This document shows, piece by piece, positions 18,354 to 27,418 of a stretch of 64,000 nucleotides of DNA. The stretch covers positions 653,718 to 717,717 of the forward strand of contig NZ_HG322951.1 in the NCBI RefSeq assembly GCF_000455325.1. The letters are read 5' to 3'. The notes beneath the pieces are model-generated. The model saw only the letters and a list, made by a program, of their open reading frames with translations, was not told the origin of the DNA and ran no database searches. The position numbers and the translations under genes are program-made. Position 1 is the first letter of the stretch. Each line of letters starts with the position of its first letter. Origin of the DNA: Mycolicibacterium septicum DSM 44393. GTDB taxonomy: Bacteria; Actinomycetota; Actinomycetes; Mycobacteriales; Mycobacteriaceae.

Positions 18354-19603
18354 GAGCTCCTCCTTGCCCGGAAGGCGTCGAGTCCGTTGCTCTTCAGTAG
18401 GCGCAGCGCGGTGATCAGCGGGCCGATCGTCGGGTCGGGGTCGTTGCCCGCGCCGAGCCGGTGCAGCTGGGTGGCATGCCACTGGAGTTCCAGCGCGCTG
18501 AGAAAAGTCTTGGCGCGAGCGGTGTTCGCGAGCCGGGCGGGCAGTGGCGGCGAGATGTCCGGAACTCGGAGGCGCTCCTGTCGTGCCACCAGGAGGCTGT
18601 CGGCGGCGGCCGGATTGACGGTGGTGGGTCTGCCCAGTCCGACCACGTCGGTGGCTCCCGACCGGACGGCCTCACTCATCGCCCCCTCCGTGCGGAAACC
18701 TCCGGTCACGGCCAGCGGTACGTCTCCGGCGACCTCCCGGGCGGCCATCGCGTACTCGATGAAGTACGCCTCACGCGCCTTGGTGGAGGCCGATTGCACC
18801 ACGGGTCGGCCTTCCATCGCGGGGGATTCGTAGGTGCCACCGCTGATTTCGATCAGGTCGATATCTTCGGCACTCAGCGCGGCGATGACGGCGCGGGACT
18901 CTTCCTCGGTGAAACCGCCGCGCTGGAAGTCGGCGGAATTGAGTTTGATGGCAACGGCGAAGCCGGGACTGACGGCCGCCCGCGTCCGCCGCACCACCTC
19001 GAGCACGAAGCGCATCCGGCGCTCCGCATCGCCGCCCCAGCGGTCGGTCCGCTGGTTGGTCCGTGGCGACAGGAACTGGGCGACGAGATACCCGTGCGCA
19101 CCGTGTATCTGGACTCCGTCGAAGCCGGCCGCGTCGGCGATCGCCGCTGTCCGCGCGTACCTGTCGACGGTGGCCTCGATCTCGTCGTCGGTGAGGGCGC
19201 GCGGCGCCTGCCATCCGGGCACGCTCATGCGGATCGGTGACGGTGCCACGGGCTGAGACCGGGTGGCCAGCGGATTGGCTTGGCGTCCAGGATGGTTCAC
19301 CTGCATCCAGATGAGCCCTCCGCCGTCCTTGGTGGCCTTGGCCCACCGGGACAGCCCGTCGAGGTGCCGGTCGTCTTCGATGACGACGTTGCCCGGTTCG
19401 CCCAGATGATCGTGGTCGACCATCACGTTCCCGGTGATCACGAGCCCGTACCCGCCCGTTCCCCAGCGGCGGTAGAGCTCGATCAGCCGATGGTCCGGAC
19501 CGTGGCCGGCGTCGCCCAGGCCTTCGCTGAGCGCTGACTTCATCAGCCGGTTGCGCAGGACCTGGCCACTGGCAAGCGGCAGTGGGTCGTGAATGTCTGG
19601 CAC
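18350..19603 (-). CDS. NADH:flavin oxidoreductase / old yellow enzyme family
   Basis: A 417-residue FMN TIM-barrel oxidoreductase that reduces activated C=C bonds. The substrate-binding pair is in QIHGAHGYLVAQFLSP; other family marks are IKLNSADFQRGG and AVTGGFRT near the phosphate site. I chose GTG 19603 because GAGGAG lies five bases upstream; a longer frame to 19672 would run through the operator. Divergent from a TetR gene across two palindromes. Likely an enone reductase under TetR control, coupled to the F420-type reductase. Confidence 0.92.
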   Translation of the reverse strand: MPDIHDPLPLASGQVLRNRLMKSALSEGLGDAGHGPDHRLIELYRRWGTGGYGLVITGNVMVDHDHLGEPGNVVIEDDRHLDGLSRWAKATKDGGGLIWMQVNHPGRQANPLATRSQPVAPSPIRMSVPGWQAPRALTDDEIEATVDRYARTAAIADAAGFDGVQIHGAHGYLVAQFLSPRTNQRTDRWGGDAERRMRFVLEVVRRTRAAVSPGFAVAIKLNSADFQRGGFTEEESRAVIAALSAEDIDLIEISGGTYESPAMEGRPVVQSASTKAREAYFIEYAMAAREVAGDVPLAVTGGFRTEGAMSEAVRSGATDVVGLGRPTTVNPAAADSLLVARQERLRVPDISPPLPARLANTARAKTFLSALELQWHATQLHRLGAGNDPDPTIGPLITALRLLKSNGLDAFRARRSS

Positions 19604-19650
19604 GGCGGTCTCCTCGAAATGGTGTCGGGGGATGCTTGTCGCGACGCTAG

Positions 19651-19696
19651 TACACCGATCGGTATAGTGCAACGGGTAGGTAGACTGATTGGTCTA
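19651..19696. promoter_or_regulatory. Two TetR operator-like palindromes between OYE gene and tetR
   Basis: ACCGATCGGT (perfect, inside 19651-19666) and TAGAC-N6-GTCTA (19681-19696). The second shares TAGAC/GTCTA arms with the operator at 11991-12006, in keeping with the two paralogous TetR proteins. Likely controls both divergent genes. Confidence 0.68.
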
Positions 19697-19740
19697 GTAT
19701 GTGGTGGGGGGTGCTGAAGACTACGGAGGCGACGGGCGCG

Positions 19741-20307
19741 ATGTCAGCACGAGACACCTTGATCACGAGCGTGACCGGGTTGTTGCGGCGCAGAGGTGTC
19801 GCCGGCACCGGCGTCAACGCACTGCTCGAGGACAGTGGGGTCTCCCGGCGGACCATCTACCTGAACTTCCCGGGCGGTAAGGAGGAACTCGTCGCCGAGG
19901 CGACGCGGGTCGCCGGGCAGACGCTGACGACGTTGATCCGCGCGACCGACGACGGGCGCGACCCCGCCGAAGCGGTGCAGGAATTCATCGACCAGTGGAA
20001 ACTGCAACTGGCGGAGACGGAGTTGCAGGCCGGTTGCCCGATCGTCGCGGCCGTTTTCGGTCGCTGTGAGGCACCCAAAGCCGCTGAGGTCGCCGCCGAA
20101 ACGATCCAGGACTGGCACGCGATCCTGGCCGAGCGGCTGGTTCGCTCCGGTACGGACGCGGAAACAGCCCGTTCCCTGGCGACCATGTCGATAGCGGCTG
20201 TCGAAGGTGCGATCATCATGGCGATCGCAGCTCAGAAGACCGATGCCCTCGACGATGTCGGCCGGCATCTCGTCGAACTCACCAGGCTGCACCTGCCAGG
20301 CGCCTGA
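19741..20307 (+). CDS. TetR-family regulator (LmrA/YxaF-like), paralogue of 12048-12632
   Basis: A 188-residue repressor from ATG 19741 (MSARDTL); ATG 19699 is an alternative directly after the operator. The helix-turn-helix ends SRRTIYLNFPGGKEELV. The ligand domain shares AGCPIVAAVF and the final LDDVGRHL segment with the first TetR. It probably represses the divergent oxidoreductase operon and itself. The ligand is unknown; an electrophilic or enone compound would fit the target enzymes. Confidence 0.88.
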   Translation: MSARDTLITSVTGLLRRRGVAGTGVNALLEDSGVSRRTIYLNFPGGKEELVAEATRVAGQTLTTLIRATDDGRDPAEAVQEFIDQWKLQLAETELQAGCPIVAAVFGRCEAPKAAEVAAETIQDWHAILAERLVRSGTDAETARSLATMSIAAVEGAIIMAIAAQKTDALDDVGRHLVELTRLHLPGA

Positions 20308-20346
20308 TCTACTGCTTTAGCTCGCAACGGCTTCTGGTGGCTGGTC

Positions 20347-20360
20347 TACAGTGCCAGTTG
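20347..20360 (+). promoter_or_regulatory. Leaderless -10 box of the Rv0216-type gene
   Basis: TACAGT at 20347-20352 is followed seven bases later by GTG 20360. The same TACAGTGCC string precedes fadD4. This favours GTG 20360 over GTG 20351, which would overlap the -10 box. Confidence 0.5.
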
Positions 20361-21328
20361 TGACTGGTGGCCCGTACTTCGATGATCTGCAGGTCGGTCA
20401 GGTATTCGACACCGCACCGTCGATGACCTTGACCGCAGGTGCGGCCGCGACGCACCAGGCGATCCTCGGTGACCGGCTGCGGCTGGCGCTCGACGCCGAG
20501 CTGGCCACCGCGGTGACCGGCGAGCCGGGTCCGCTGGCGCACCCCGCGCTGGTGTGCGACGTCGCGATCGGGCAGAGCACATTGGTCACCCAGCGGGTCA
20601 AGGCCAACCTGTTCTACCGGGGCCTGGCGTTCCACCGCTGCCCGGTGATCGGTGACACCTTGTACACCCGCACCGAAGTGGTTGGTCTCAAACAGAATTC
20701 GACGAAGCCCGGCCGGGCGGCCACCGGCCTGGCAGCGCTGCGGATGACGACTGTCGACCAGTTGGATCGCAAGGTTCTCGACTTCTACCGCTGCGCGATG
20801 CTGCCGCTGTCCGGTGACGACGTCGACACCGGGCATGCCGACGATCTGTCGGCGATCGGCGCCGGCGCCGCCGCGCCGAACCCCACCGCCGGCTGGGATG
20901 CGGACGCTTTCCGGACCCGGGTGCCCGGACCGCATTTCGACCCGGCGCTGGCCGGCGCGGTGCTGCACAGCACCGCCGATGTGGTCAGCAGCGCCCCGGA
21001 ACTGGCCCGGCTGACCCTGAACATCGCTGCCACCCATCATGATTGGCGCGCCGGTGGCAAGCGCCTGGTGTACGGCGGGCACACCATCGGGCTGGCCCTG
21101 GCCCAGGCCTGCAGGTTGCTCCCGAACCTGGTCACCGTGCTGGGCTGGGAGTCCTGTGATCACACCGGTCCGGTGCACGAGGGCGACACACTGTTCAGTG
21201 AGCTGCATGTGGAATCGGCCGACGCCGGAGTGCTCAAACTGCGCTCGCTGGTGTACGCGGCCGGCGGACCCGACGGCGGCGACGACCGCCAGGTGCTGGA
21301 CTGGCGGTTCAGCGCGTTGCAGTTCTGA
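20360..21328 (+). CDS. MaoC-like double hot-dog hydratase (Rv0216 type)
   Basis: A 322-residue protein with two MaoC-like hot-dog halves, the Rv0216 family. The N-terminal half opens with GPYFDDLQVGQVFD, the usual MaoC entry. The second half carries NIAATHHDWRAGGKRLVYGGHTIGLALAQA, resembling the R-hydratase core with H and G residues. Likely hydrates 2-enoyl-CoA or acts on a modified acyl-CoA. First gene of a four-gene operon; its stop overlaps the next start (TGATG). The start choice rests on a leaderless promoter. Confidence 0.85.
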   Translation: MTGGPYFDDLQVGQVFDTAPSMTLTAGAAATHQAILGDRLRLALDAELATAVTGEPGPLAHPALVCDVAIGQSTLVTQRVKANLFYRGLAFHRCPVIGDTLYTRTEVVGLKQNSTKPGRAATGLAALRMTTVDQLDRKVLDFYRCAMLPLSGDDVDTGHADDLSAIGAGAAAPNPTAGWDADAFRTRVPGPHFDPALAGAVLHSTADVVSSAPELARLTLNIAATHHDWRAGGKRLVYGGHTIGLALAQACRLLPNLVTVLGWESCDHTGPVHEGDTLFSELHVESADAGVLKLRSLVYAAGGPDGGDDRQVLDWRFSALQF

Positions 21329-22440
21329 TGACACCGTTGGCGATTCCGCTGGCCCTGCTGCGGCAGGCCCAGACGGTCGCCGACGACTTCACGGCAGTCA
21401 CAGGCGTGCGGGTCGACGCTGCCGAACTGCTGACCGGCCGCGCCGCACTGTTGGACATCGCACCCCGGGCGCAGGTCTCGGCGGGCAAAGCGACGCGACT
21501 GCTGGCCACCGGCGACGGATGGTGTGCGCTGACGTTGTCGCGGCCCGATGATGTGGCCGCTGTTCCCGCACTGTTGCAGGAGGATTCGGTGGAGCCCGAC
21601 CCATGGCCCGCCGTCCAGGCCTGGGCGGCGGTGACCTCCGCCGCGGAGGTGGCCGGCCGGGCTCGCCTGCTGGGATTGCCGGTCGCCGTGCTGGGTGAAA
21701 CCGCACCCGCGCCGCCGGTGGTGAGCCCTCTCGGACCTGCCCGGACCGGTTCGATGGCAGGCATGCTCGTGGCCGACCTGTCCTCGATGTGGGCCGGGCC
21801 CCTGTGCGGACAGCTGTTGGCCCGGGCCGGGGCCACCGTGGTCAAGGTGGAGAGCCGGAGTCGTCCGGACGGGACGCGGGCCGGAGCGCCGGAGTTCTTC
21901 GACTGGATGAACAGCGGAAAGCTCTCATACGCGGTCGATTTCGATGATCCCCGGGACCTGGCCGCTCTGATCGAGGTGGCCGACGTGGTCATCGAGGCCT
22001 CACGACCCGCGGCGCTGAGCCGGCGCGGGCTGGGTCCCGACACCGTCGCGGACCGGCCCGGCCGGATCTGGCTGCGCATCACCGGGCACGGCACCGCGGG
22101 GGAGAAGGCCGGCTGGGTGGCGTTCGGCGACGACGCCGCGGTGTCAGGCGGCCTCGTCGGATACCGCGAGGGAGCACCGGTATTCAGCGGTGACGCCATC
22201 GCCGACCCGCTCACCGGACTTGATGCCGCGGCTGCCGTGGTGGCATCACGGGTACGCGGCGGCGGAGAGCTGATCGAGTTCTCGATGGCCGCCGTGGCTG
22301 CCGGATACCACTCCCGCGACGGCGAAGATACCGAGGTGACCCCGGCACGGCCCGCCGCCGGGCCGCCCGGCCCGGAACTCGGATCCGACAACGACGCGGT
22401 GCGCCGATTGGTGGCGGAACGGACCGATGCCGCATGCTGA
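21328..22440 (+). CDS. CoA transferase family III (CaiB/BaiF-like), atypical layout
   Basis: A 370-residue protein. The CaiB entry motif VADLSSMWAGPLCGQLLARAGATVVKVE normally stands at the N-terminus but here begins near residue 148, after a ~140-residue extension; these 28 residues are quoted only by their ends in family terms (VADLSSMWAGP...VVKVE). RIWLRITGHG and a following FGDDAAVSGGL, where the catalytic Asp is expected, are present. It probably transfers CoA between carboxylic acids. Coupled to both neighbours by overlaps. Confidence 0.78.
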   Translation: MTPLAIPLALLRQAQTVADDFTAVTGVRVDAAELLTGRAALLDIAPRAQVSAGKATRLLATGDGWCALTLSRPDDVAAVPALLQEDSVEPDPWPAVQAWAAVTSAAEVAGRARLLGLPVAVLGETAPAPPVVSPLGPARTGSMAGMLVADLSSMWAGPLCGQLLARAGATVVKVESRSRPDGTRAGAPEFFDWMNSGKLSYAVDFDDPRDLAALIEVADVVIEASRPAALSRRGLGPDTVADRPGRIWLRITGHGTAGEKAGWVAFGDDAAVSGGLVGYREGAPVFSGDAIADPLTGLDAAAAVVASRVRGGGELIEFSMAAVAAGYHSRDGEDTEVTPARPAAGPPGPELGSDNDAVRRLVAERTDAAC

Positions 22441-23711
22441 TTCGTCGTGCGACCCTGCTGGACGGCGCGGTGGCCGACATCCGCGTCGGCGACACCATCG
22501 AAGCGGTCGCGGAATCACTGCCTGCCGAGCCCGGTGAACAGGTGCTCGACGCCGCGTTCGGCACCGTGATTCCCGGACTGCACGATCATCATCTGCACGT
22601 GTACTCGGCTGCGGCCGAGGGGGATTCGGTCCGCGTCGGGCCCGCCGAGGTGGCCGATGAGAACGCGCTGGCCAGGGTATTGAGCTCTGCGGTGGCGGGC
22701 AGTGACGGCTGGGTCCGTGCCGTCGGTTACCACGAGGCGGTGGCCGGCCCGCTGGACCGGGACGTCCTGGACCGGTTGACCCCTGATGTCCCGGTGCGCG
22801 TGCAGCATCGCAGTGGCGTGTTGTGGACCGTGAACTCTTCGGGCCTGGCAGCGCTGGGTCTGGACGATCATCCCGACGGGCGTCTGCGCAGCGCGGACCG
22901 CACCTGGTCGGAGGCGCTGGAACGCAGACCTGCGGCGGTCGCGGAGTTCAGCGCCCGGCTGGCGGGCTACGGCGTAACCGGGGTCACCGATGCGACGCCC
23001 GACCTGCAGCCCGGTGATCGCCCGACGGCCATGTGCCAACGTGCGCACTACCTGGCCCCGGGCAAGCGCATCCTGCACGATGACGGGCTCGACCTGGATG
23101 CGTTGACGGCCTGGATCTCCCACCGGCACCAGGCCGGTGAACCGGTGGCGGTGCATTGCGTCACCGCGGCCCAACTCGTCGTCACGATCGCCGCCCTGCG
23201 TGCGGCGGGTAGCCATCCGGCCGACCGGATCGAGCACGCCGCGATGGTGCCGCAGGACTGTATCGCCGACCTCGTCGCCCTCGGGGTCACGGTGGTGACC
23301 CAGCCCAACTTCGTAGCCGAGCGGGGCGATCAGTACCGCACGGATGTGCCTGCCGCCGAACAGGATCAGCTCTGGCGGCTGGCAACTCTGCTGTCTGCGG
23401 GCGTGCCGGTCGCGTTGTCCACCGATGCGCCGTTCGGTGCCCCCGATCCGTGGGCCGCGATGCGCGCGGCCGTGCACCGTCGCACCCCGCACGGTGCGGT
23501 GCTCAACCCGGTCGAACGGATATCGGGGCGGCGCGCGCTCACGTTGTTCTTGGGCAGCGCGGAGAACCCGGCCCGGCCCCGGCGTATCGCGACCGGCGAG
23601 CCCGGCGACCTGTGCCTGCTGACGGGCTCCCCGCAGCGGGTGGTCGACGCGCTCGACGCCGATCTGGTGGCTGCCACCATCGTCGGCGGAGTGGTGGTGT
23701 TCGAGCGGTGA
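22434..23711 (+). CDS. Amidohydrolase family protein (YtcJ/Amidohydro_3-like)
   Basis: A 425-residue TIM-barrel metal-dependent hydrolase. The metal motif PGLHDHHLH is intact, and AVHCVTA, DRIEHAAMV and STDAPFGAPDPW give further ligands. The ATG start at 22434 overlaps the CoA transferase stop by seven bases; the stop overlaps the MFS start. It hydrolyses an unknown cyclic amide, ester or N-acyl bond. Its linkage to acyl-CoA genes suggests it opens or releases an acid that is then CoA-activated (inference). Confidence 0.85.
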   Translation: MLIRRATLLDGAVADIRVGDTIEAVAESLPAEPGEQVLDAAFGTVIPGLHDHHLHVYSAAAEGDSVRVGPAEVADENALARVLSSAVAGSDGWVRAVGYHEAVAGPLDRDVLDRLTPDVPVRVQHRSGVLWTVNSSGLAALGLDDHPDGRLRSADRTWSEALERRPAAVAEFSARLAGYGVTGVTDATPDLQPGDRPTAMCQRAHYLAPGKRILHDDGLDLDALTAWISHRHQAGEPVAVHCVTAAQLVVTIAALRAAGSHPADRIEHAAMVPQDCIADLVALGVTVVTQPNFVAERGDQYRTDVPAAEQDQLWRLATLLSAGVPVALSTDAPFGAPDPWAAMRAAVHRRTPHGAVLNPVERISGRRALTLFLGSAENPARPRRIATGEPGDLCLLTGSPQRVVDALDADLVAATIVGGVVVFER

Positions 23712-24832
23712 GCGTGTGGCGGGTAGCGGGCATGCCCGCGTTGTTGGGGTGTGCCGCATTGGGATTCGCAGGGTTCTCCCTGCTGCTGCCGGTTGCCCCC
23801 ATGTGGGCGGTACATATCGGTGGCGACAGCCTGGGGGCCGGGGCGGTCAACAGCGTGCTGATGCTGTTCACCGTCATCGCGCAACTGTTGGTCGGCCGGC
23901 TGTTGCGCAGGGCCGGCTGGGGCGTCACGCAGGCACTCGGGCTCGTGCTGCTGGGGATACCGGCCGTGCTGCACTCGCTGACCGGTTCCCTGTGGCAGGT
24001 ACTGATTCTGGCGGCGTTGCGGGGATTGGGCTTCGGCATCCTGACGGTCTGCAGCGTCAGGGGCATCGCCGCGTTGATCCCGCAGGAGCGCCGCGGCCGG
24101 GCGATCGGCGCGTACGGACTGTCCATTGCGGCACCGCAGTTCGTGTTGACCCCGCTGGCACCGTGGCTGGCCGAGAACGTCGGGTTTCAGCCGGTGTTCG
24201 TGCTGGCCGCGATTCCTCTGCTGGCGGTGCCGCTGGCGTTCGCCCGCCCGGCGCCGACCCTGGTGGACGAACCGCATTCGGACCGACTCGACAGCATCGG
24301 GCCGCTGGTCGGCCCGATCGCCGCACTCGTGGTGATCACAGCTGCCGGCGGAGCGATCCTCACGTTCGCACCGCTGTTGGGCGGTGCGACAACTGCGCTC
24401 GGGGCGTTGTTGGCCATGACCGGCATGGCCGCGTTGGCCAGGTGGTTGGTCGGCGGGGTCGCCGATCGTCATGGCCCGGCCGGATTCATCGCCCCGATGC
24501 TCGGTGTCGGCGCGGTCGGTCTGGCGGTGATCGCCGTGGGTATCGGTGTCGGCGGCGGGTTGGTGATTCTCGGTTGCGCGCTGCTCGGCACCGCCTACGG
24601 CGGACTGCAGAATCTCACCCTGGTGCAGGCCTTCGCCGCGACGGGCGAGCATGCCCGCGGCGCGGTCAGCGTCGCCTGGAACGTGGGCTTCGACGCTGGC
24701 ACAGGGCTGGGTTCACTGGCCGTCGGTGCGCTGGCCACGTCGTTCTCGTTCCCGACGGCGTTCGCCGTGATGACGGCCGTGTGTGCGGGAGTCGGGCTGA
24801 TATGGCTCAGCCGGCCTGGCGCTGCAAGGTGA
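23708..24832 (+). CDS. MFS transporter
   Basis: A 374-residue protein with about twelve hydrophobic segments and typical MFS loops (LLRRAGWG, RGLGFG, PQERRGRAIGAYG between helices). GTG 23708 overlaps the amidohydrolase stop (GTGA); a longer reading from 23450 would lie inside that gene. Last gene of the operon 20360-24832. It probably imports the pathway substrate or exports a product. The 3' end overlaps the convergent GntR gene by 26 bases. Confidence 0.88.
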   Translation: MSVWRVAGMPALLGCAALGFAGFSLLLPVAPMWAVHIGGDSLGAGAVNSVLMLFTVIAQLLVGRLLRRAGWGVTQALGLVLLGIPAVLHSLTGSLWQVLILAALRGLGFGILTVCSVRGIAALIPQERRGRAIGAYGLSIAAPQFVLTPLAPWLAENVGFQPVFVLAAIPLLAVPLAFARPAPTLVDEPHSDRLDSIGPLVGPIAALVVITAAGGAILTFAPLLGGATTALGALLAMTGMAALARWLVGGVADRHGPAGFIAPMLGVGAVGLAVIAVGIGVGGGLVILGCALLGTAYGGLQNLTLVQAFAATGEHARGAVSVAWNVGFDAGTGLGSLAVGALATSFSFPTAFAVMTAVCAGVGLIWLSRPGAAR

Positions 24833-25574
24833 CCGAGGCGGTGTTGGCATCGGCGTGGGTGGCGATACCGCTGCCCTTCGCCGTGACGGCCAGAGCCGTG
24901 CGGTCTCCGCGGAACAGGTCGCGGGAGAACTCGCACGGAGAACCGTTCTGGTCGTAGGTGACCCGGGTGATCAACAGCAGTGCCGCCTTGGGCTTGATAC
25001 CCAGGAGGGTGGCTTCGCTGCTGGTCGCGCTGACCGCCTCGATCCGCTCATCGGCCCGGCCGGTGACCAAACCGTATTGGGATTCCAGGATTTCGTAGAG
25101 TGATCCGCCCAGCTGCTGATCGAGCAGGCCCGGGAAGGCGTCGGCGGGGAACTGCGCGTGTTCGAGCGAGATGGGTGAGCCGTCGGCCAGACGGACTCGC
25201 TGGATCTCGATCACGTAGTCGCCGGGTCCCAGCCGGAGGGCGGTCTTGGTGGCGTCGTCGGGGGTGGTGATGCGCGTCGAGAGCACTCGGGTGCCCGCGA
25301 CGTACCCCTGATTGGCCAGGAAAGCGGGCACGCCGACCACATCGGAGAGGTGTCGCTCTACCTGGCCGTGGCTGATGAAGATGCCGCCGGCCCGGCCGAT
25401 CACCCGGTGCACCAGCCCGGCTTCCTCCAATGCGGCCAGCACCTGGCGCAGGCTGGACCGGCTGGTGCCGTACTGCTCGGCCAGGTCACGCTCACTGCCC
25501 AGTTTCGCGCCGGGGGTGCCCGCGTTGATATCGCCGACGATGCGCCTGCGCAACTCCTCGCTGTGAACTGCCAC
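24807..25574 (-). CDS. GntR/HutC-family regulator with UTRA domain (microcompartment locus)
   Basis: A 255-residue regulator. The N-terminal winged helix carries LGSERDLAEQYGTSRSSLRQVL; a C-terminal UTRA ligand domain (about 85-245) has SPISLEHAQFPADAFPGL and SLYEILESQYGL. GTG 25574 is chosen; TTG 25607 would start inside a palindrome. It lies at the end of the microcompartment gene row on the same strand, with its own promoter (TAGAAT -10 at 25612-25607). The operator motif upstream recurs at the front of the locus, so it very likely controls the whole system with an amino-alcohol effector (inference). Confidence 0.9.
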   Translation of the reverse strand: MAVHSEELRRRIVGDINAGTPGAKLGSERDLAEQYGTSRSSLRQVLAALEEAGLVHRVIGRAGGIFISHGQVERHLSDVVGVPAFLANQGYVAGTRVLSTRITTPDDATKTALRLGPGDYVIEIQRVRLADGSPISLEHAQFPADAFPGLLDQQLGGSLYEILESQYGLVTGRADERIEAVSATSSEATLLGIKPKAALLLITRVTYDQNGSPCEFSRDLFRGDRTALAVTAKGSGIATHADANTASVTLQRQAG

Positions 25575-25593
25575 CCCGGCCCCCTGCCCGTGT

Positions 25594-25633
25594 ATTGGTA
25601 CAGCCAATTCTATCCAGGTTGAACTAGAGTTCA
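25594..25633 (-). promoter_or_regulatory. GntR promoter/operator region
   Basis: ATTGG-TACAG-CCAAT (25594-25608) overlaps the TAGAAT -10 of the GntR gene and matches 11 of 15 bases of a site at 32680-32694. A second palindrome, TGAACT-AG-AGTTCA (25620-25633), spans the stop codon of the preceding gene. Both are operator candidates. Confidence 0.6.
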
Positions 25634-26403
25634 GCGATTGCCATGTGAGATTCGGGCAGAATCTGTCCGCCGTCCACGACCAGCGACTGTCCGGTGATGT
25701 ACGCGGCTTCGTCGGTGGCGAAGAACAGCGCCGCGTTGCCGATGTCGGCGACCGATCCGAGTCGGCCGGCAGGCACGGCCGAGGCCATTTGGTCCATATA
25801 GTCCTGGCCCATTTCGACGAGGCCCTCGGTGACGATGTTGCCGGGCAGCACGGCGTTGATGGTGATCTTCTTCGGGGCCAGCTCCATCGCGGCGGTGCGC
25901 AGGAAGCCCAGCTGGGCGGCCTTGGACGCCCCGTAGTGCGACCAGCCGGGGTAGCCGGTGATCGGGCCCGTGATCGACGACGTGATGACGACGCGTCCGT
26001 GGCCGCTCGCGGTCAGGGCAGCGAGGGCGGCCTGCACGATGTAGACGGTGCCCTTGAAGTTCACCGAAAGCACCTGGTCGATGTCGTCCGGGGTGAGGTC
26101 TTCCAGACGTCCGGACGGGAAGATGCCGGCATTGGCGCAGACGATGTCCAGCGCGCCGTGCCGCTCGACGGCGGCACCGACCACCTGGCGGGCATCTTCG
26201 GGACTGGTCACGTCCGCGCGCAGGGCACTGACCCGACCCGGGGCGTCGGCGAGCGCCGCGACCGCCTCGTCGAGGTCGGACTGGTTGCGGCCGGTGATGA
26301 GGACGTCCACGCCGGCGTTGGCGAACGTCTGGGCGATGCCGCGCCCGATGCCCTTGCTGCCGCCGGTGACGATGGCCGAACGGCCCTGAAGCGATGCGAA
26401 CAT
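25624..26403 (-). CDS. Short-chain dehydrogenase, probable 1-amino-2-propanol dehydrogenase (RMM)
   Basis: A 259-residue SDR with cofactor loop [13 protein letters not shown] (CANAGIF), the Ser of TSSITG and the catalytic Y-x3-K in YGASK. RMM loci of M. smegmatis carry an S-1-amino-2-propanol dehydrogenase at this place (established knowledge), interconverting aminoacetone and 1-amino-2-propanol with NAD(P). No encapsulation tag is obvious. It lies 20 bases behind the kinase gene in the same operon. Confidence 0.88.
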   Translation of the reverse strand: MFASLQGRSAIVTGGSKGIGRGIAQTFANAGVDVLITGRNQSDLDEAVAALADAPGRVSALRADVTSPEDARQVVGAAVERHGALDIVCANAGIFPSGRLEDLTPDDIDQVLSVNFKGTVYIVQAALAALTASGHGRVVITSSITGPITGYPGWSHYGASKAAQLGFLRTAAMELAPKKITINAVLPGNIVTEGLVEMGQDYMDQMASAVPAGRLGSVADIGNAALFFATDEAAYITGQSLVVDGGQILPESHMAIAEL

Positions 26404-26422
26404 GTTTGGGGTCCTTTGAGAG

Positions 26423-27418
26423 TCAGGTCAGGGTGAGGCCGTTGGAGCGCAGGTAGCGCTCGGCGAGTTCGCAGCTGCCCGCGGCGTAGCTGATGGCCTT
26501 GGTCGCCGATTCCCTGGAGTGGCTGTGGCTGCCCATCCAGGCCAGCAGCAGCAGCCTGCGCAGCAGCACGAACGACGCCAGCATGTCCTCGTCCGAGGCA
26601 GGCAGATCGCGTCGCGTGCGGTAGCCGCTCACCCAGGCGTCCTGCCATTCCGGCAGTGCCGGGTCGTCTTCTATGAACGACACCGCGGTGCCGAAATCAT
26701 AGAAATACCACCCGAATCCGCAGTCATCGAAGTCGATGACGGTGATCTTGGGAGTTCCCGCGGGGTCAGGGTCCACCAGCAGATTGGCCAACCGCAGGTC
26801 AGCGTGGATCAGGCCGTAGACGTCGGGCCCGGTGCCGTAGGCGTGCAGCCGATCGTGCAGCAGCGCCTGGGCGCGCTCCAGCACCTGCTGCTCGGCCGTG
26901 CCGACGCCTTCGGCATCGTGCCAGCGGCCCCAACGGGGAGCCGCCCCCAGACTGTGTTCCCAGTCCCAGGAGAACCGGCCGAACCCGGCCGGGCGCTCCC
27001 ACCGCTGCGAATGGTCGTGCAGCGCAGCGGTGATCCGGCCCAGCGTGTGGAAATCGCCGAGGGTCAACGTGCCCTCGTCGGGCTCGGCCCCGGCGACCAT
27101 GCCGAAGTGCACGGCGTGGCGGTCGGTTCCATCGGCGTTGACGGTGACCAGCCGCCGGCCGTCGCGGGCCGGCAACACGGTGGGCACCGTGACGTCGCTG
27201 TCGGCCCGCAACGCCTGCAGCCAGTCGAGTTCCGACTCGATCTCGTGCGGCTGGTGATAGTCCTGCCGGTGCACCCGCAGGATCGACTGGGCGCCGGCAT
27301 CTTCGACGAGATAGGTGGCATTCTCGGACAGGTTCAGCAATCGCAGCGTCGCGTCCGTCCCGATGTCGTACTGGCGTAACGCCAGTTGGGCGACATCGAT
27401 CTCGTCGGTGATGACCAT
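26423..27418 (-). CDS. APH-fold kinase, probable (S)-1-amino-2-propanol kinase (RMM)
   Basis: A 331-residue aminoglycoside-phosphotransferase-fold kinase. The catalytic motif [10 protein letters not shown] and the metal motif [15 protein letters not shown] are intact. The RMM locus enzyme phosphorylates 1-amino-2-propanol to the O-phosphate (known for M. smegmatis). The start overlaps the stop of the BMC-T gene by one base (TGATG). The product would be used by the PLP enzyme encoded at 31300-32580. Confidence 0.88.
   Translation of the reverse strand: MVITDEIDVAQLALRQYDIGTDATLRLLNLSENATYLVEDAGAQSILRVHRQDYHQPHEIESELDWLQALRADSDVTVPTVLPARDGRRLVTVNADGTDRHAVHFGMVAGAEPDEGTLTLGDFHTLGRITAALHDHSQRWERPAGFGRFSWDWEHSLGAAPRWGRWHDAEGVGTAEQQVLERAQALLHDRLHAYGTGPDVYGLIHADLRLANLLVDPDPAGTPKITVIDFDDCGFGWYFYDFGTAVSFIEDDPALPEWQDAWVSGYRTRRDLPASDEDMLASFVLLRRLLLLAWMGSHSHSRESATKAISYAAGSCELAERYLRSNGLTLT

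Noticed and set aside
25620..25633. TGAACT-AG-AGTTCA as a transcription terminator
   Set aside because: The arms are short and AT-rich, there is no T-tract, and it lies in front of the GntR promoter; operator is more likely.
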